Below are positions 16,991-24,427 of a stretch of DNA of 35,851 nt, one piece after another; position 1 is the stretch's first letter, and the number at the start of each line of letters is the position of its first letter. The notes under the pieces are model-generated. The model saw only the letters and a program-made list of their open reading frames with translations, was not told the origin of the DNA and did not search any database. The position numbers and the translations under genes were made by a program. The DNA is from Oscillospiraceae bacterium (GTDB taxonomy: Bacteria; Bacillota; Clostridia; Oscillospirales; Oscillospiraceae), in assembly GCA_017457285.1 (NCBI GenBank), contig JAFTHT010000056.1:1-35851 (forward strand). The letters are read 5' to 3'.

Positions 16991-17616
16991 CGGCCCCGGC
17001 GGTGGATGTGGCCCGGCTGGCCTTCGGGCTGCTGCTGGGGGCGGGGCTGGGGGTGCTGTACGGGCTGCTGCGGCCCCGGCAGAATTTCCTGACCGATGGG
17101 CTGTTCGTGCTGGCTCTGGGCTATGCCTGGCTGTATCACAGCTTCGCCATCTGCCGGGGGGATATCCGGCTGGGGTACACCGCCGCCCTGTTTTTGGGCT
17201 GGTGGGGCTTCGATGCCACCGCCGGGCGGCTTTTGAGGCCGGTTTTCGACCTGTTTTGGCAGATGGTGGGGTGGATTTTGCGCCCTGTCAGAAAAATTTA
17301 TGAATTTTTTATAAAATTTTCGAAAAAAGTATTTGCATCTTTGAAAAAAAAGGGTACAATAAACTGGAATAGCCGTCGGCATCGGCGGAGACCCGGAGGA
17401 GAGCAGTATGCAGAAGAAGCGCCGCAAGCAAAAGTACAAAATCGTGTTCCGTCCCGGCAGCCCTCTGACCAAACTGGCTCTGCTGGGTGTCATCGTGCTG
17501 TCCACCGTGGCGCTGATCGCCATCCACTGCGCCATCGGCCGCAGTCGGGAACAGGCGGAGGCCCTCCGGGCCCAGGCCGCCGCCGCGGAGCGGGAGCAGA
17601 ATCAGCTCAACAATAA
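16987..17616 (+). CDS. yabQ: Spore cortex biosynthesis protein YabQ, with reading frame running into divIC
   Basis: Membrane protein of the outer forespore membrane needed for cortex formation. Hydrophobic segments lie at about residues 8-28, 37-55 and 60-76, followed by an amphipathic KIYEFFIKFSKKVF stretch near 101-114 as in other YabQ proteins. The recognisable YabQ part ends near residue 125 (17360). The frame then stays open to 17616, overlapping divIC by 209 bases and giving an Arg/Pro/Gly-rich tail that looks like an out-of-frame translation of divIC. Either the natural stop has been lost, a frameshift or sequencing error hides it, or the overlap is real. The start overlaps yabP by ATGA, and a divIC promoter lies inside the frame. 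Confidence 0.8.
   Translation: MTAPAVDVARLAFGLLLGAGLGVLYGLLRPRQNFLTDGLFVLALGYAWLYHSFAICRGDIRLGYTAALFLGWWGFDATAGRLLRPVFDLFWQMVGWILRPVRKIYEFFIKFSKKVFASLKKKGTINWNSRRHRRRPGGEQYAEEAPQAKVQNRVPSRQPSDQTGSAGCHRAVHRGADRHPLRHRPQSGTGGGPPGPGRRRGAGAESAQQ
17333..17360 (+). promoter_or_regulatory. Sigma-A promoter of divIC inside the yabQ frame
   Basis: TTGCAT (17333-17338), a 16-nt A-rich spacer and TACAAT (17355-17360). It would let the division gene be expressed in vegetative cells independently of the sporulation promoter before yabP. Confidence 0.7.
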
Positions 17617-17719
17617 AATCGATGCCCTGGGCTCCACCGATTCTGTCATCGATATCGCCGGTGAAGAACTGGGTCTGGTGGACCCCGATACCGTTATTTT
17701 CGTCACAGATGGCGAGTGA
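17408..17719 (+). CDS. divIC: DivIC/FtsL-family septum formation initiator
   Basis: A 103-residue single-pass membrane protein of the DivIC/FtsB family, part of the FtsL-DivIC-DivIB divisome subcomplex that activates septal wall synthesis. A basic cytosolic N-terminus (MQKKRRKQKYK) precedes a transmembrane helix at about 21-41, an Ala/Glu/Gln-rich coiled coil (about 45-72), and a short extracytoplasmic end with the typical ELGLVDPDTVIFV motif. The start is ATG at 17408, 7 nt after GGAGGA. The position between yabQ and the S1-domain gene yabR is conserved in Firmicutes. It has a private vegetative promoter at 17333-17360. Confidence 0.9.
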   Translation: MQKKRRKQKYKIVFRPGSPLTKLALLGVIVLSTVALIAIHCAIGRSREQAEALRAQAAAAEREQNQLNNKIDALGSTDSVIDIAGEELGLVDPDTVIFVTDGE

Positions 17720-17742
17720 AAAGTGAGGAAGCGAAGCACACT

Positions 17743-18186
17743 ATGGAGTTGACCGTTGGAACAATCCTGGAAGGAAAAGTAAAATCCATCACCAATTTTG
17801 GCGCCTTCGTGGCGCTGCCCGAGAACAAGACCGGTCTGGTACATATCTCTGAGGTGGCCAATGCCTACGTCAGCGATATCCGCCAGCACCTGACCGAGGG
17901 TCAGGATGTGAAGGTCGTGGTCATCGGCACTGAGAACGGCAAGATCAATCTGTCCATCAAGCGGCTGGAGCCCAAGCCCCAGCGGACCGAGGCCCCCCGG
18001 CGGGAATTCCGGAGCAACGACCGGCCCCAGAACCGTCCGGCCCGGCAGCCCGTCCAGCCCGCCGCCCCCAAGACTGCGGACCAGCTCTTTGAAGAGAAGC
18101 TGAAGGCCTTTATGTCCGAGTCCGACAGCAAGATTTCCGGCATCCGCCAATATTCCGACCACCGGACCAAGAGCAGAAGAAGATAA
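17743..18186 (+). CDS. yabR: S1 RNA-binding domain protein YabR
   Basis: A 147-residue protein with one N-terminal S1 domain (about residues 3-72; VGTILEGKVKSITNFGAFV, GLVHISEVA, KINLSIKRLEP), then a Pro/Arg/Gln-rich linker and a basic C-terminus ending TKSRRR. YabR proteins bind RNA and resemble polynucleotide phosphorylase S1 domains; the precise role is unsettled. ATG at 17743 is preferred because the S1 fold starts at once, although its GAGGA is 13 nt upstream. A GTG at 17716, overlapping the divIC stop as GTGA, would add nine residues but has no ribosome site. Last gene of the yabP-yabQ-divIC-yabR group. Confidence 0.88.
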   Translation: MELTVGTILEGKVKSITNFGAFVALPENKTGLVHISEVANAYVSDIRQHLTEGQDVKVVVIGTENGKINLSIKRLEPKPQRTEAPRREFRSNDRPQNRPARQPVQPAAPKTADQLFEEKLKAFMSESDSKISGIRQYSDHRTKSRRR

Positions 18187-18191
18187 GTTTC

Positions 18192-18269
18192 TGTCATTGC
18201 GAGGCCGAAGGCCGTGGCAATCTCCTGGGATTTCCGATCATCAATGGAGATTGCCACGGCCTTCGGCCT
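18192..18269. repeat. Family A inverted pair, right half truncated
   Basis: Left half 18192-18222 is complete. The right half starts GATTGCCACGGCCTTCGGCC at 18249 but breaks off into TGTACGGAC instead of CGCAATGAC. The spacer is 26 nt. The pair separates yabR from the SDR gene. Confidence 0.9.
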
Positions 18270-18299
18270 TGTACGGACAGTACATTTTGGAGAATAGTT

Positions 18300-19004
18300 A
18301 TGTCAACCACACTGATCACCGGTGGGTCCCGGGGAATCGGGGCGGCGGCGGTGGAGCTGTTCGCCCGGCGGGGCGATACCGTCTATTTTTTATATGAGAA
18401 AGAACAGGACGCAGCCAGGGCCATCGCCGAAAAAACCGGCGCCACCCCCATCTGCTGCGATGTTTCCGACGGCGAAGCCGTCCGGGCGGCCTTCCAAAAA
18501 ATCGGGGCGGTGGACAACCTGATCTGCAACGCCGGCATTTGCTGGACGGGGCTGCTGTCCATGATGCCGGAGCAGGACTGGGATCGGCTCTTCGACGTGA
18601 ACGTCAAGGGCATTTACCACTGCGTCAATGCCGCCATGCCCGGGTTTTTGCAAAAGCACCGGGGCAATATCATCACCGTCAGCTCCATGTGGGGCCAGGT
18701 GGGTGCCTCCTGCGAGGCGGCCTACTCCGCCACCAAGGGGGCGGTGATCGCCCTGACCCGGGCTCTGGCCCAGGAGCTGGGCCCCAGCGGCATCCGGGTC
18801 AACTGCGTGGCCCCCGGGGTCATCCTGACGGATATGTGCGCCGACGTGGAGCCCGCCATCCTGGAAGAAATGGCGGCGGAGGCCCCCCTGGGCCGCAATG
18901 GCACCCCCATGGATGTGGCGAAGGCCATGGAATACTTAACAACCGCGGAATTTGTCACCGGAGCCGTGCTGAGCGTCAACGGTGGTTATGTAATTGGAGG
19001 ATAG
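18300..19004 (+). CDS. Short-chain dehydrogenase/reductase, FabG-like
   Basis: A 234-residue classical SDR with a Rossmann fold. The cofactor motif is GGSRGIG at residues 8-14, NAG lies at about 79-81, a catalytic Ser sits in ITVSSMWG, and YSATK supplies the Tyr and Lys. RVNCVAPGVILTDM and the FVTGAVLSVNGGY ending are typical of 3-oxoacyl-ACP reductases, but many sugar or alcohol SDRs share them. No fab genes are adjacent, so the substrate is open. The start is ATG at 18300 with TGGAGA upstream. It ends 4 bases before rpiB, whose ribosome site lies in its last codons (GGAGGA), so they are cotranscribed. Confidence 0.88.
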   Translation: MSTTLITGGSRGIGAAAVELFARRGDTVYFLYEKEQDAARAIAEKTGATPICCDVSDGEAVRAAFQKIGAVDNLICNAGICWTGLLSMMPEQDWDRLFDVNVKGIYHCVNAAMPGFLQKHRGNIITVSSMWGQVGASCEAAYSATKGAVIALTRALAQELGPSGIRVNCVAPGVILTDMCADVEPAILEEMAAEAPLGRNGTPMDVAKAMEYLTTAEFVTGAVLSVNGGYVIGG

Positions 19005-19008
19005 AAAG

Positions 19009-19449
19009 ATGAAAATTTCCATTGGATGCGATCACGGCGCCCTGGAGCTGAAAAATGTGATGGTGGCGCACCTGACGAAAAAGGGCTATGAAGTGAAGGA
19101 TTTCGGCACCTACACCCCGGATTCCTGCGATTATCCCGAGTTCGCCGAAGCCGCCGCCAAGGCCGTTGCCTCCGGCGAATGCGACAAGGGCATCGTCCTT
19201 TGCACCACCGGCATCGGCGTCAGCATCACCGCCAACAAGGTCAAGGGCATCCGCTGCGCCCTGCTGTCCGATGTGATGTCCGCCCGGCTGACCCGGGAGC
19301 ATAACGACACCAACATGATGGCCATCGGCGCCGGGGTGGTGGGCCAGATGCTGGCGCTCCAGATCGCCGACACCTGGCTGGAGACCCCCTTCTCCAATGA
19401 ACCCCGCCACCAGCGCCGTATCGACAAGCTGATGGCCGTGGAGGGCTGA
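19009..19449 (+). CDS. rpiB: Ribose-5-phosphate isomerase B (RpiB/LacAB family)
   Basis: Interconverts ribose 5-phosphate and ribulose 5-phosphate. A 146-residue protein. CDHGA (residues 7-11), the catalytic Cys C65 in CTTGIGVSI, NDTNMMAIGA, and RHQRRIDK near the C-terminus are all family-specific. The start is ATG at 19009, 8 nt after GGAGGA. LacA/LacB or allose-type isomerase activity cannot be excluded from sequence alone. It is coupled to the SDR upstream and complements DeoB in feeding pentose from nucleosides into central metabolism. Confidence 0.93.
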   Translation: MKISIGCDHGALELKNVMVAHLTKKGYEVKDFGTYTPDSCDYPEFAEAAAKAVASGECDKGIVLCTTGIGVSITANKVKGIRCALLSDVMSARLTREHNDTNMMAIGAGVVGQMLALQIADTWLETPFSNEPRHQRRIDKLMAVEG

Positions 19450-19468
19450 TTCCCCCAAAAAGAGTGCG

Positions 19469-19500
19469 GATTGCCACGGCCCTGCGGGCCTCGCAATGAC
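19469..19500. repeat. Family A repeat, single half
   Basis: GATTGCCACGGCCCTGCGGG followed by CCTCGCAATGAC, 20 bases after the rpiB stop and before the shared terminator. Confidence 0.9.
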
Positions 19501-19514
19501 ATCTTTTTCTCAAC

Positions 19515-19550
19515 AAAAAACGGCACGCCATATCCGGCGTGCCGTTTTTT
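19515..19550. terminator. Bidirectional terminator between rpiB and the zinc-ribbon gene
   Basis: Stem AAACGGCACGCC / GGCGTGCCGTTT with an ATATCC loop and T runs on both strands (TTTTTTT on plus, TTTTTTG on minus). It serves rpiB and the convergent gene, whose TAA overlaps its edge. Confidence 0.93.
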
Positions 19551-19951
19551 TACGTCTTTTTTACGAACTTTTCCTTGCATTTTGGGCAGGTAATGGCAAT
19601 CTTGCCCTTCCCCCGGGGGACCCGGACGGGCTGGCGGCACCGGGGGCAGGTGTAGTAGCGGTGGCTTTTATCCCTGACCCGGTCGATCAGCATCAAAAAC
19701 CGGCGGTTTTCCCGGTAACGTTGGTAGGTATTCCGGGAAAAAGTTCGAAAAATCACCCAAAACATGGCGATATACGCGGCGGATACCACCGCCAGCCGGG
19801 CCAGGGGCACCGGAATGAACAGGGCAATCACCGCCCCAATCATGCTGGCCCACAGCACCGTCCGGCTCAGCTGGTCCATGCCGTAACGTCCGGCCATGAA
19901 CCGGGTCAGCCCGGCGGAGATGTTTTGGAGGATTTTGCGAATAAAATTCAT
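19550..19951 (-). CDS. Small membrane protein with C-terminal zinc ribbon
   Basis: A 133-residue protein. An amphipathic N-terminus is followed by two hydrophobic segments (about 32-48 and 52-69), a basic stretch, and a CxxC...CxxC zinc ribbon (C102, C105, C122, C125; TCPRC and TCPKC). The layout suggests a membrane-anchored cytosolic zinc finger, but I know no function for it. The start is ATG at 19951 with AGGTGA 8 nt upstream. It has its own promoter (19985-20012) and a shared terminator, so it appears monocistronic. Confidence 0.82.
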   Translation of the reverse strand: MNFIRKILQNISAGLTRFMAGRYGMDQLSRTVLWASMIGAVIALFIPVPLARLAVVSAAYIAMFWVIFRTFSRNTYQRYRENRRFLMLIDRVRDKSHRYYTCPRCRQPVRVPRGKGKIAITCPKCKEKFVKKT

Positions 19952-19984
19952 AGAGAAATCACCTGATGAATTAGAATATGATAC

Positions 19985-20012
19985 ATTATATTGATTTTCT
20001 AGCGAATTTCAA
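19985..20012 (-). promoter_or_regulatory. Sigma-A promoter of the zinc-ribbon gene
   Basis: Minus strand TTGAAA (20012-20007), a 16-nt spacer and TATAAT (19990-19985). Confidence 0.75.
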
Positions 20013-20066
20013 CCCCGGAATCTCATTATTAACGGAACGTTAAAATATGTGCGGTCATTGACCTTT

Positions 20067-20096
20067 TGCAGGGGAGGGTCAAGACCCTCCCCTGCA
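20067..20096. repeat. Perfect 14-bp palindrome downstream of the CotH gene
   Basis: TGCAGGGGAGGGTC-AA-GACCCTCCCCTGCA. The core GAGGGTCAAGACCCTC recurs at 28231-28246, so it is a small dispersed palindrome. On the minus strand it follows the CotH-kinase stop by about 20 bases but has no T tract, so termination is uncertain. Confidence 0.75.
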
Positions 20097-20115
20097 GAGG
20101 ACATTTCATAATTTT

Positions 20116-22047
20116 TTACAGCTTCTCCAGGGTGATAATCATGGTTTCCGGGTTATAGGTGACCCGGTAGGTGCCGGGCTTGAGCTTGATGTTGCCGTGG
20201 TCGTTGGTGGTGTACTCCACGGTGGTGTCCTCGGGGAGGCATTCCACCCCCAGCCAGTCCTGCTCCACGTTGTTGTAGACCTTGAAGGCGAAATCGTGGT
20301 TGAAAGACAGGGTATAGGTCATCAGGCCGCCCTCGTTTGTCATGCCGTATTCCTCATGGTTGCTCCAGCCGTTGAAGTCGCCGCGGATGTAGAAATTGCT
20401 GGGCTGGGGCCGCTGGTAGTTGATGTATTCGTCCACCTTGGCCATGTAAGCCCGGAAGTAGCTCATCTTGGCGGTAATATACTCATCAAAGGAGATATTC
20501 CCCTGGGAATCGAAGGAGGAGGTGCGGTACAGGTCGAATTTCAGGTTCCGGCCATCCATATTTTTGAGGATCTTGCTGGGCTGGACATCGTTGCCGTAGA
20601 GCCCGGCGGCCCGGTCGAACCAATTTTTGAAGGTGTCGATCTTCAGCAGGTCGTTTTCGCTGACCCGGGTCAGGGCGTCGGCATACTCCGCCACATAGTA
20701 GCCGCCCTTGACCACGGTGTACAGGAACAGGGGGTTTTCCTGCTTGTCGCCCTTGTTCTGGGCGCCCTCCCGGATGTCGGAGAAGGGATTATCGCTGGTC
20801 ATGCCGTGGCCGGAGGGGTTATACTCCACCGTCACGCCCAGGCACCGGTCGTAGTCATAGGGAATGATGATGGCCTTGCCGGAGGATTTCATAAAATAAA
20901 GGTAGAAATTGTTGTAATTATTCCGCAAATCGTCGGGATTTCCCAAGAAATAGGACACCGCCGCATAGCTGATGAAATTCTCCACATCCACCAGGGAGGC
21001 GAATTTTTCTTCCGTCATGGCCCCGGAATTCAGCTCCCGCAGGAGATTTTTCAGAGCGGAATGGTCGGAGGTTTTCTTGTTGGTCTTCAGGTCGTAGCAG
21101 AAAAATTCGCCCTTATCCTCATTTTCGATGCCGATGGAGTTCATGTTGGTGAAGCTGCAGCCCTCCCAGGTCCAGCCGCACTTGTACAGGTCGCCCTCCA
21201 GCTCCGCCGCCGGCAGCCGTTTTTCCAGGAACAGCTCGTCCACCGGCTCGTTGAGGGTGTAAACGCCCATGTGAACGCCGCTCCAGTCGAAGCTGCACAG
21301 GTTCGTCAGCGGGGCCAGAACCCCCTCGGAGCGGTAGAGCTCGTAGGCGTAGGTTTCCTTTAGATAAGTGGAGTCGTAGCACTTATTCCAGCGCATTTCC
21401 AGCTTCTCCAGGGCGGCGAAGGTGCGGTTTTTTCGGGCCTTCCGGGCGGCCTTGTCGGTCCAGACCCGGGCCTCGTCGCCGTAGTACTCCGGCTCCTCGA
21501 AGGTTTCCTGGAAGTCCAGCTTCAGGTGGATGGCCTTGTAGATACCGCCCTCCTCTTCCTTGTAGAAGCTGGTGCGGGAGGTGTTGCCCTTCATCCGGAC
21601 GCCCACTTCCTGAATGCGGTAGGGGGTGCCGTTGATGGTGATGGTTACATCGGCCATCCGGTAAATGGGGGATTTGGAGCCAAAGTCACGGTAATGCTCG
21701 TAATCCGCCTGGAGCTTTTGAAGCTCCGCATCGGACATCTGGATGTCGATTTCGATTCTGGAATCGGGATTAAACAGCTGCTCGTAGATTTCCTCTTCGG
21801 GACAGGGCAGCCGGTCCACGCCGATGTCGATAACGCCGTCGGTATCCTCGGGCAGCAGGGGCCCGGTGGTTTCCGTGGGGGCGGGGCTGGAAGGCTGGCT
21901 GCCGGTGGGCGCGGTGGTGGGTTCGGAGGAACCGGCGGGCGTGCTGGTATCGGTGGGCGCGGTGGTGGTCGCCTCCGGCTCGTTCAGCACCGCGCAGCCC
22001 CCCAGGAGCAAGGCGAAAATCAGCAGCAGGCACAGATGTTTCTTCAT
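20116..22047 (-). CDS. CotH-kinase family lipoprotein with C-terminal beta-sandwich-like domain
   Basis: A 643-residue secreted lipoprotein. The signal peptide ends in a lipobox LLGGC (C18), followed by a Thr/Pro/Ser-rich spacer (about 25-65). The central region matches the CotH spore-coat protein kinase family: GVRMKGNTSR is the usual nucleotide-binding start, FYLYFMKSSGKAIIIPYDYD leads into DYDR (398-401), the family's metal-binding motif. Residues about 551-643 (FYIRGDFNGW..) form a separate domain resembling starch-binding or CBM-like beta sandwiches; that link is by eye only. In Bacillus, CotH phosphorylates coat proteins, but this version is anchored outside the cell, so its substrate may be a surface protein. 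The start is behind a perfect AAGGAGGT. Divergent from another Thr-rich lipoprotein. Confidence 0.87.
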   Translation of the reverse strand: MKKHLCLLLIFALLLGGCAVLNEPEATTTAPTDTSTPAGSSEPTTAPTGSQPSSPAPTETTGPLLPEDTDGVIDIGVDRLPCPEEEIYEQLFNPDSRIEIDIQMSDAELQKLQADYEHYRDFGSKSPIYRMADVTITINGTPYRIQEVGVRMKGNTSRTSFYKEEEGGIYKAIHLKLDFQETFEEPEYYGDEARVWTDKAARKARKNRTFAALEKLEMRWNKCYDSTYLKETYAYELYRSEGVLAPLTNLCSFDWSGVHMGVYTLNEPVDELFLEKRLPAAELEGDLYKCGWTWEGCSFTNMNSIGIENEDKGEFFCYDLKTNKKTSDHSALKNLLRELNSGAMTEEKFASLVDVENFISYAAVSYFLGNPDDLRNNYNNFYLYFMKSSGKAIIIPYDYDRCLGVTVEYNPSGHGMTSDNPFSDIREGAQNKGDKQENPLFLYTVVKGGYYVAEYADALTRVSENDLLKIDTFKNWFDRAAGLYGNDVQPSKILKNMDGRNLKFDLYRTSSFDSQGNISFDEYITAKMSYFRAYMAKVDEYINYQRPQPSNFYIRGDFNGWSNHEEYGMTNEGGLMTYTLSFNHDFAFKVYNNVEQDWLGVECLPEDTTVEYTTNDHGNIKLKPGTYRVTYNPETMIITLEKL

Positions 22048-22113
22048 AATGGGACCTCCTTGGTGGAAAATGGTGGTTCCGGTTGGTAAGGGAACCGTTT
22101 TCTTTCAAATTTA

Positions 22114-22142
22114 ATTATATCATTGGGATTCGGGTTTGTCTA
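22114..22142 (-). promoter_or_regulatory. Sigma-A promoter of the CotH-kinase gene
   Basis: Minus strand TAGACA (22142-22137), a 17-nt spacer and TATAAT (22119-22114). It lies back to back with the promoter of the divergent lipoprotein, with only 14 bases between the -35 boxes. Confidence 0.78.
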
Positions 22143-22156
22143 TACAGATCTTTTTC

Positions 22157-22185
22157 TTGACAATCGGAAAGGATGGAACTACAAT
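22157..22185 (+). promoter_or_regulatory. Sigma-A promoter of the Thr-rich lipoprotein gene
   Basis: TTGACA (22157-22162), a 17-nt spacer and TACAAT (22180-22185), nearly consensus. The leader is about 28 nt. Confidence 0.85.
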
Positions 22186-22220
22186 AATTCCAAATGTGCG
22201 CATAAATGGAGGAAAACCCC

Positions 22221-23129
22221 ATGAAAAAGCTGATGATTCCGGTGCTGGCGGCACTGCTGCTGGCGGGCTGCGGGAAGGATGCTCCGGCCCCAGGGACGGA
22301 GCCGTCCATCGTCCCCACCACGGCACCGGTGACAGAGGTGACGCCGCCCCCGGCCACTACTTTGCCTGCCACGGAGCCCACCACCGTGGCCACAGAGCCG
22401 TCCACCGCACCGCTGACGGAGCCCACCGAGGTTCCCACCGACCCCACCACCGAGCCCACCACGGAGCCTACCACCGCCCCCACGGTCAAGTTCGATTCGG
22501 CGGTCTGCCAGCCCCTCTTCGGGGATTGGGCCGTGACCATGGTGATGGATGGGGATTTGCTGGCTCTGCCGGAGTTTGAGGTGCATCAGCAGTTTGACCT
22601 GGTGTGGCAGTTTGGCCCGGAGGGGGATTTTTCCGTGTCCGTGGATGAAACGGCCTTTCAGGAGGCGATGGCTGCCTATGAAACCGCCACCAACGACTAT
22701 CTGATGGAGATGCGCTTCCGGATCTTTACTGCCGAATGTCGGCTGGAGGGCCTGTGGGAATGGGCCACCAACCAGAAATGGGAGAAAGAGGGCTACCGGG
22801 AGCAGAACCAGGCGGAGGTGGATGCCTTCATCCAGGAGCTGGCGCTGGCCCAGCGGTATGAAGCGCTGCTGCGGCAGGGCCAATACTACATCCGGGATGG
22901 GGCGCTGGTGCTGGAATACAGCGATGGCACCGAGGCCATGGTGAATTATGCCGTCGGGGATGGAGTTCTGACCCTGATGGACCTGGATAATATGCAGGAT
23001 TACGCCATGGTTGGCATCAGACCGCCCCTGACGCTGTCCGAAAGGACGGAGTCCGTGGAACCCACGGAGCCTGCGGAGTCGGAGCCTGTGGAATCGGAAC
23101 CCGTGGAGTCGGAATCCGCCCCCTTATAA
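22221..23129 (+). CDS. Putative lipoprotein with Thr/Pro-rich spacer, function unknown
   Basis: A 302-residue protein. The lipoprotein signal peptide ends LLAGC (C17). Residues about 20-92 are a Thr/Pro/Glu-rich spacer (repeated TEPTT units) suited to spanning the wall. The globular part (about 95-275) begins with SAVCQPLFGDWAVTMVMDG and contains QFDLVWQFGPEGDFSVS, a pattern of short strands compatible with a lipocalin- or DUF-type barrel, but I do not recognise the family. The tail repeats EPVESEPVES. The start is ATG at 22221, 7 nt after GGAGGA. It shares architecture and a divergent promoter region with the CotH-kinase lipoprotein, suggesting common regulation. Confidence 0.82.
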   Translation: MKKLMIPVLAALLLAGCGKDAPAPGTEPSIVPTTAPVTEVTPPPATTLPATEPTTVATEPSTAPLTEPTEVPTDPTTEPTTEPTTAPTVKFDSAVCQPLFGDWAVTMVMDGDLLALPEFEVHQQFDLVWQFGPEGDFSVSVDETAFQEAMAAYETATNDYLMEMRFRIFTAECRLEGLWEWATNQKWEKEGYREQNQAEVDAFIQELALAQRYEALLRQGQYYIRDGALVLEYSDGTEAMVNYAVGDGVLTLMDLDNMQDYAMVGIRPPLTLSERTESVEPTEPAESEPVESEPVESESAPL

Positions 23130-23132
23130 CCA

Positions 23133-23164
23133 GCAAAAACCGCAGGCAAGCCTGCGGTTTTTGC
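23133..23164 (+). terminator. Terminator of the lipoprotein gene
   Basis: A perfect 15-bp palindrome GCAAAAACCGCAGGC / GCCTGCGGTTTTTGC, 3 bases after the stop. The T run is part of the 3' arm. Confidence 0.88.
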
Positions 23165-23294
23165 AATGGAAAAGAGGGGAGGAAAAAATGAAAAAGAAGA
23201 TCTTTTATCGCTTATCTCCATGATACCCCATAATTATTAAGAAAAAAAGAGGATAAATGTTAAGATTCTTTGAAGTTCGGGGGGATTTCGGAAC

Positions 23295-23990
23295 TTATTT
23301 CAGGCTCAAGCCCCGCTCCAGCCGTTCCCGCTCCGCCTGGGACAGCCGCAGGTAGTTGGGGGTCAGGGCCGCACCGTCGCCGGGTTCACCGGCGGCGATT
23401 TTTTTCAGCGCCGCCAGGCCAACGCCTACCGCCCGCTGGTGCTGCCGCCACTGGGGCGGCAGGATGGTGGCAGGGAAGGACTTATGGCACAGGGCCGCCC
23501 CGTCGCCCACCAGGTGGATGGGGCCCTCCAGCCGCGCCAATTCTTCTCCTAAATCTGCCAGAGAAATGGCTCTATCCTCGCAAATTCGGGTCAAAACGCC
23601 GTTTTCCGCCTTAAAAAGTGCGTTATACACCTGGCTCCGCCGGGCATCCATGGCGGCGCAGATATAGCCATCGTGAAGCCCCAGCCCCAGGGCCATGGCC
23701 TCCAGCGTGGACACGCCATAGCAGGGCAGCTCCTTGCCCCAGGCAAAGCCCTTGGCCGCCGCCACGCCGATGCGGACGCCGGTAAAGCTGCCGGGGCCCG
23801 CCGCCACCGCCACATGGGTGATGTCCCCGGGGGTCCGCTGGCATTGTTTGATCAGGTCCTGGGCCATGACCATCAGGGTCTGGCTGTGGGTCAGGGCGGT
23901 GAGCTGGTAGCTCTCCCCCAGGAGCTGATTTTCGTCAAAAAGGGCCACAGAACCGGCCTTCGCTGAGGTTTCAAAGCAGAGCAGAAGCAT
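23295..23990 (-). CDS. tsaB: tRNA threonylcarbamoyladenosine biosynthesis protein TsaB
   Basis: Part of the TsaB-TsaD-TsaE complex that puts t6A at position 37 of ANN-decoding tRNAs. A 231-residue actin-like (ASKHA) protein. It begins LLLCFETSAKAGSVAL, with the internal LTHSQTLM and the signature VAVAAGPGSFTGVRIGV segment near residues 61-77. The start is ATG at 23990, about 6 nt after GGAGGAG; the gene overlaps the end of tsaE by 20 bases, so translation is coupled. TsaD and RimI, often next in line, are not in the window. The 3' end converges on the Thr-rich lipoprotein gene with about 130 AT-rich bases between. Confidence 0.94.
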   Translation of the reverse strand: MLLLCFETSAKAGSVALFDENQLLGESYQLTALTHSQTLMVMAQDLIKQCQRTPGDITHVAVAAGPGSFTGVRIGVAAAKGFAWGKELPCYGVSTLEAMALGLGLHDGYICAAMDARRSQVYNALFKAENGVLTRICEDRAISLADLGEELARLEGPIHLVGDGAALCHKSFPATILPPQWRQHQRAVGVGLAALKKIAAGEPGDGAALTPNYLRLSQAERERLERGLSLK

Positions 23991-24408
23991 CCAAATCTCC
24001 TCCTTCGATGGTGATGCGCCGGGAATCCTCTCCCAGCTTTTCGATGGTGACGGTGATGGCGTCCTCCAGAGCGTCGGCCACATTTTCGCTCCACTCCACG
24101 GCGCAGACGCCCCCCCGGTCCAGATAATCGTCCCAGCCGATGCCCCACAGGTCATCGCTGGAGCGGAGCCGGTACATATCGAAGTGGAACAGGGGGATCC
24201 GGCCGGAGAGATATTCGTTGACGATGGTATAAGTCGGACTGGTAACCTGCTCGCCGCAGCCCAACCCCCGGGCCAATCCCCGGGTGAAGGCGGTTTTCCC
24301 CGCCCCCAGATCCCCCCGGTAGGCAATCACCGCCCCGGGGGTCAAATTTTTCCCCAAAAGAGCCCCGACTTCCTCGGTCTGCTTGGGAGAATGAGTCAAA
24401 AATTCCAT
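23971..24408 (-). CDS. tsaE: tRNA threonylcarbamoyladenosine biosynthesis ATPase TsaE
   Basis: ATPase that drives the TsaB-TsaD cycle in t6A formation. A 145-residue P-loop protein: GDLGAGKT (32-39), the SPTYTIVNEY segment (about 57-66), FHFDMYRL and AVEWSENV are all characteristic of TsaE. The start is ATG at 24408, a few bases after AAGGTG. The DUF559 cassette lies immediately upstream, between this gene and prfA on the same strand. Confidence 0.95.
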   Translation of the reverse strand: MEFLTHSPKQTEEVGALLGKNLTPGAVIAYRGDLGAGKTAFTRGLARGLGCGEQVTSPTYTIVNEYLSGRIPLFHFDMYRLRSSDDLWGIGWDDYLDRGGVCAVEWSENVADALEDAITVTIEKLGEDSRRITIEGGDLDASALL

Positions 24409-24427
24409 AAATTCACCTTGTTTCGGT

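Noticed and set aside
17716..17742. GTG at 17716 as the yabR start
   Set aside because: It overlaps the divIC stop neatly but has no ribosome site; the S1 domain begins right at ATG 17743. Kept as a less likely alternative.
20197..21363. 388-codon open frame opposite the CotH-kinase gene
   Set aside because: Val/Gly/His-rich shadow; the minus-strand frame has a signal peptide, a DYDR motif and a perfect ribosome site.
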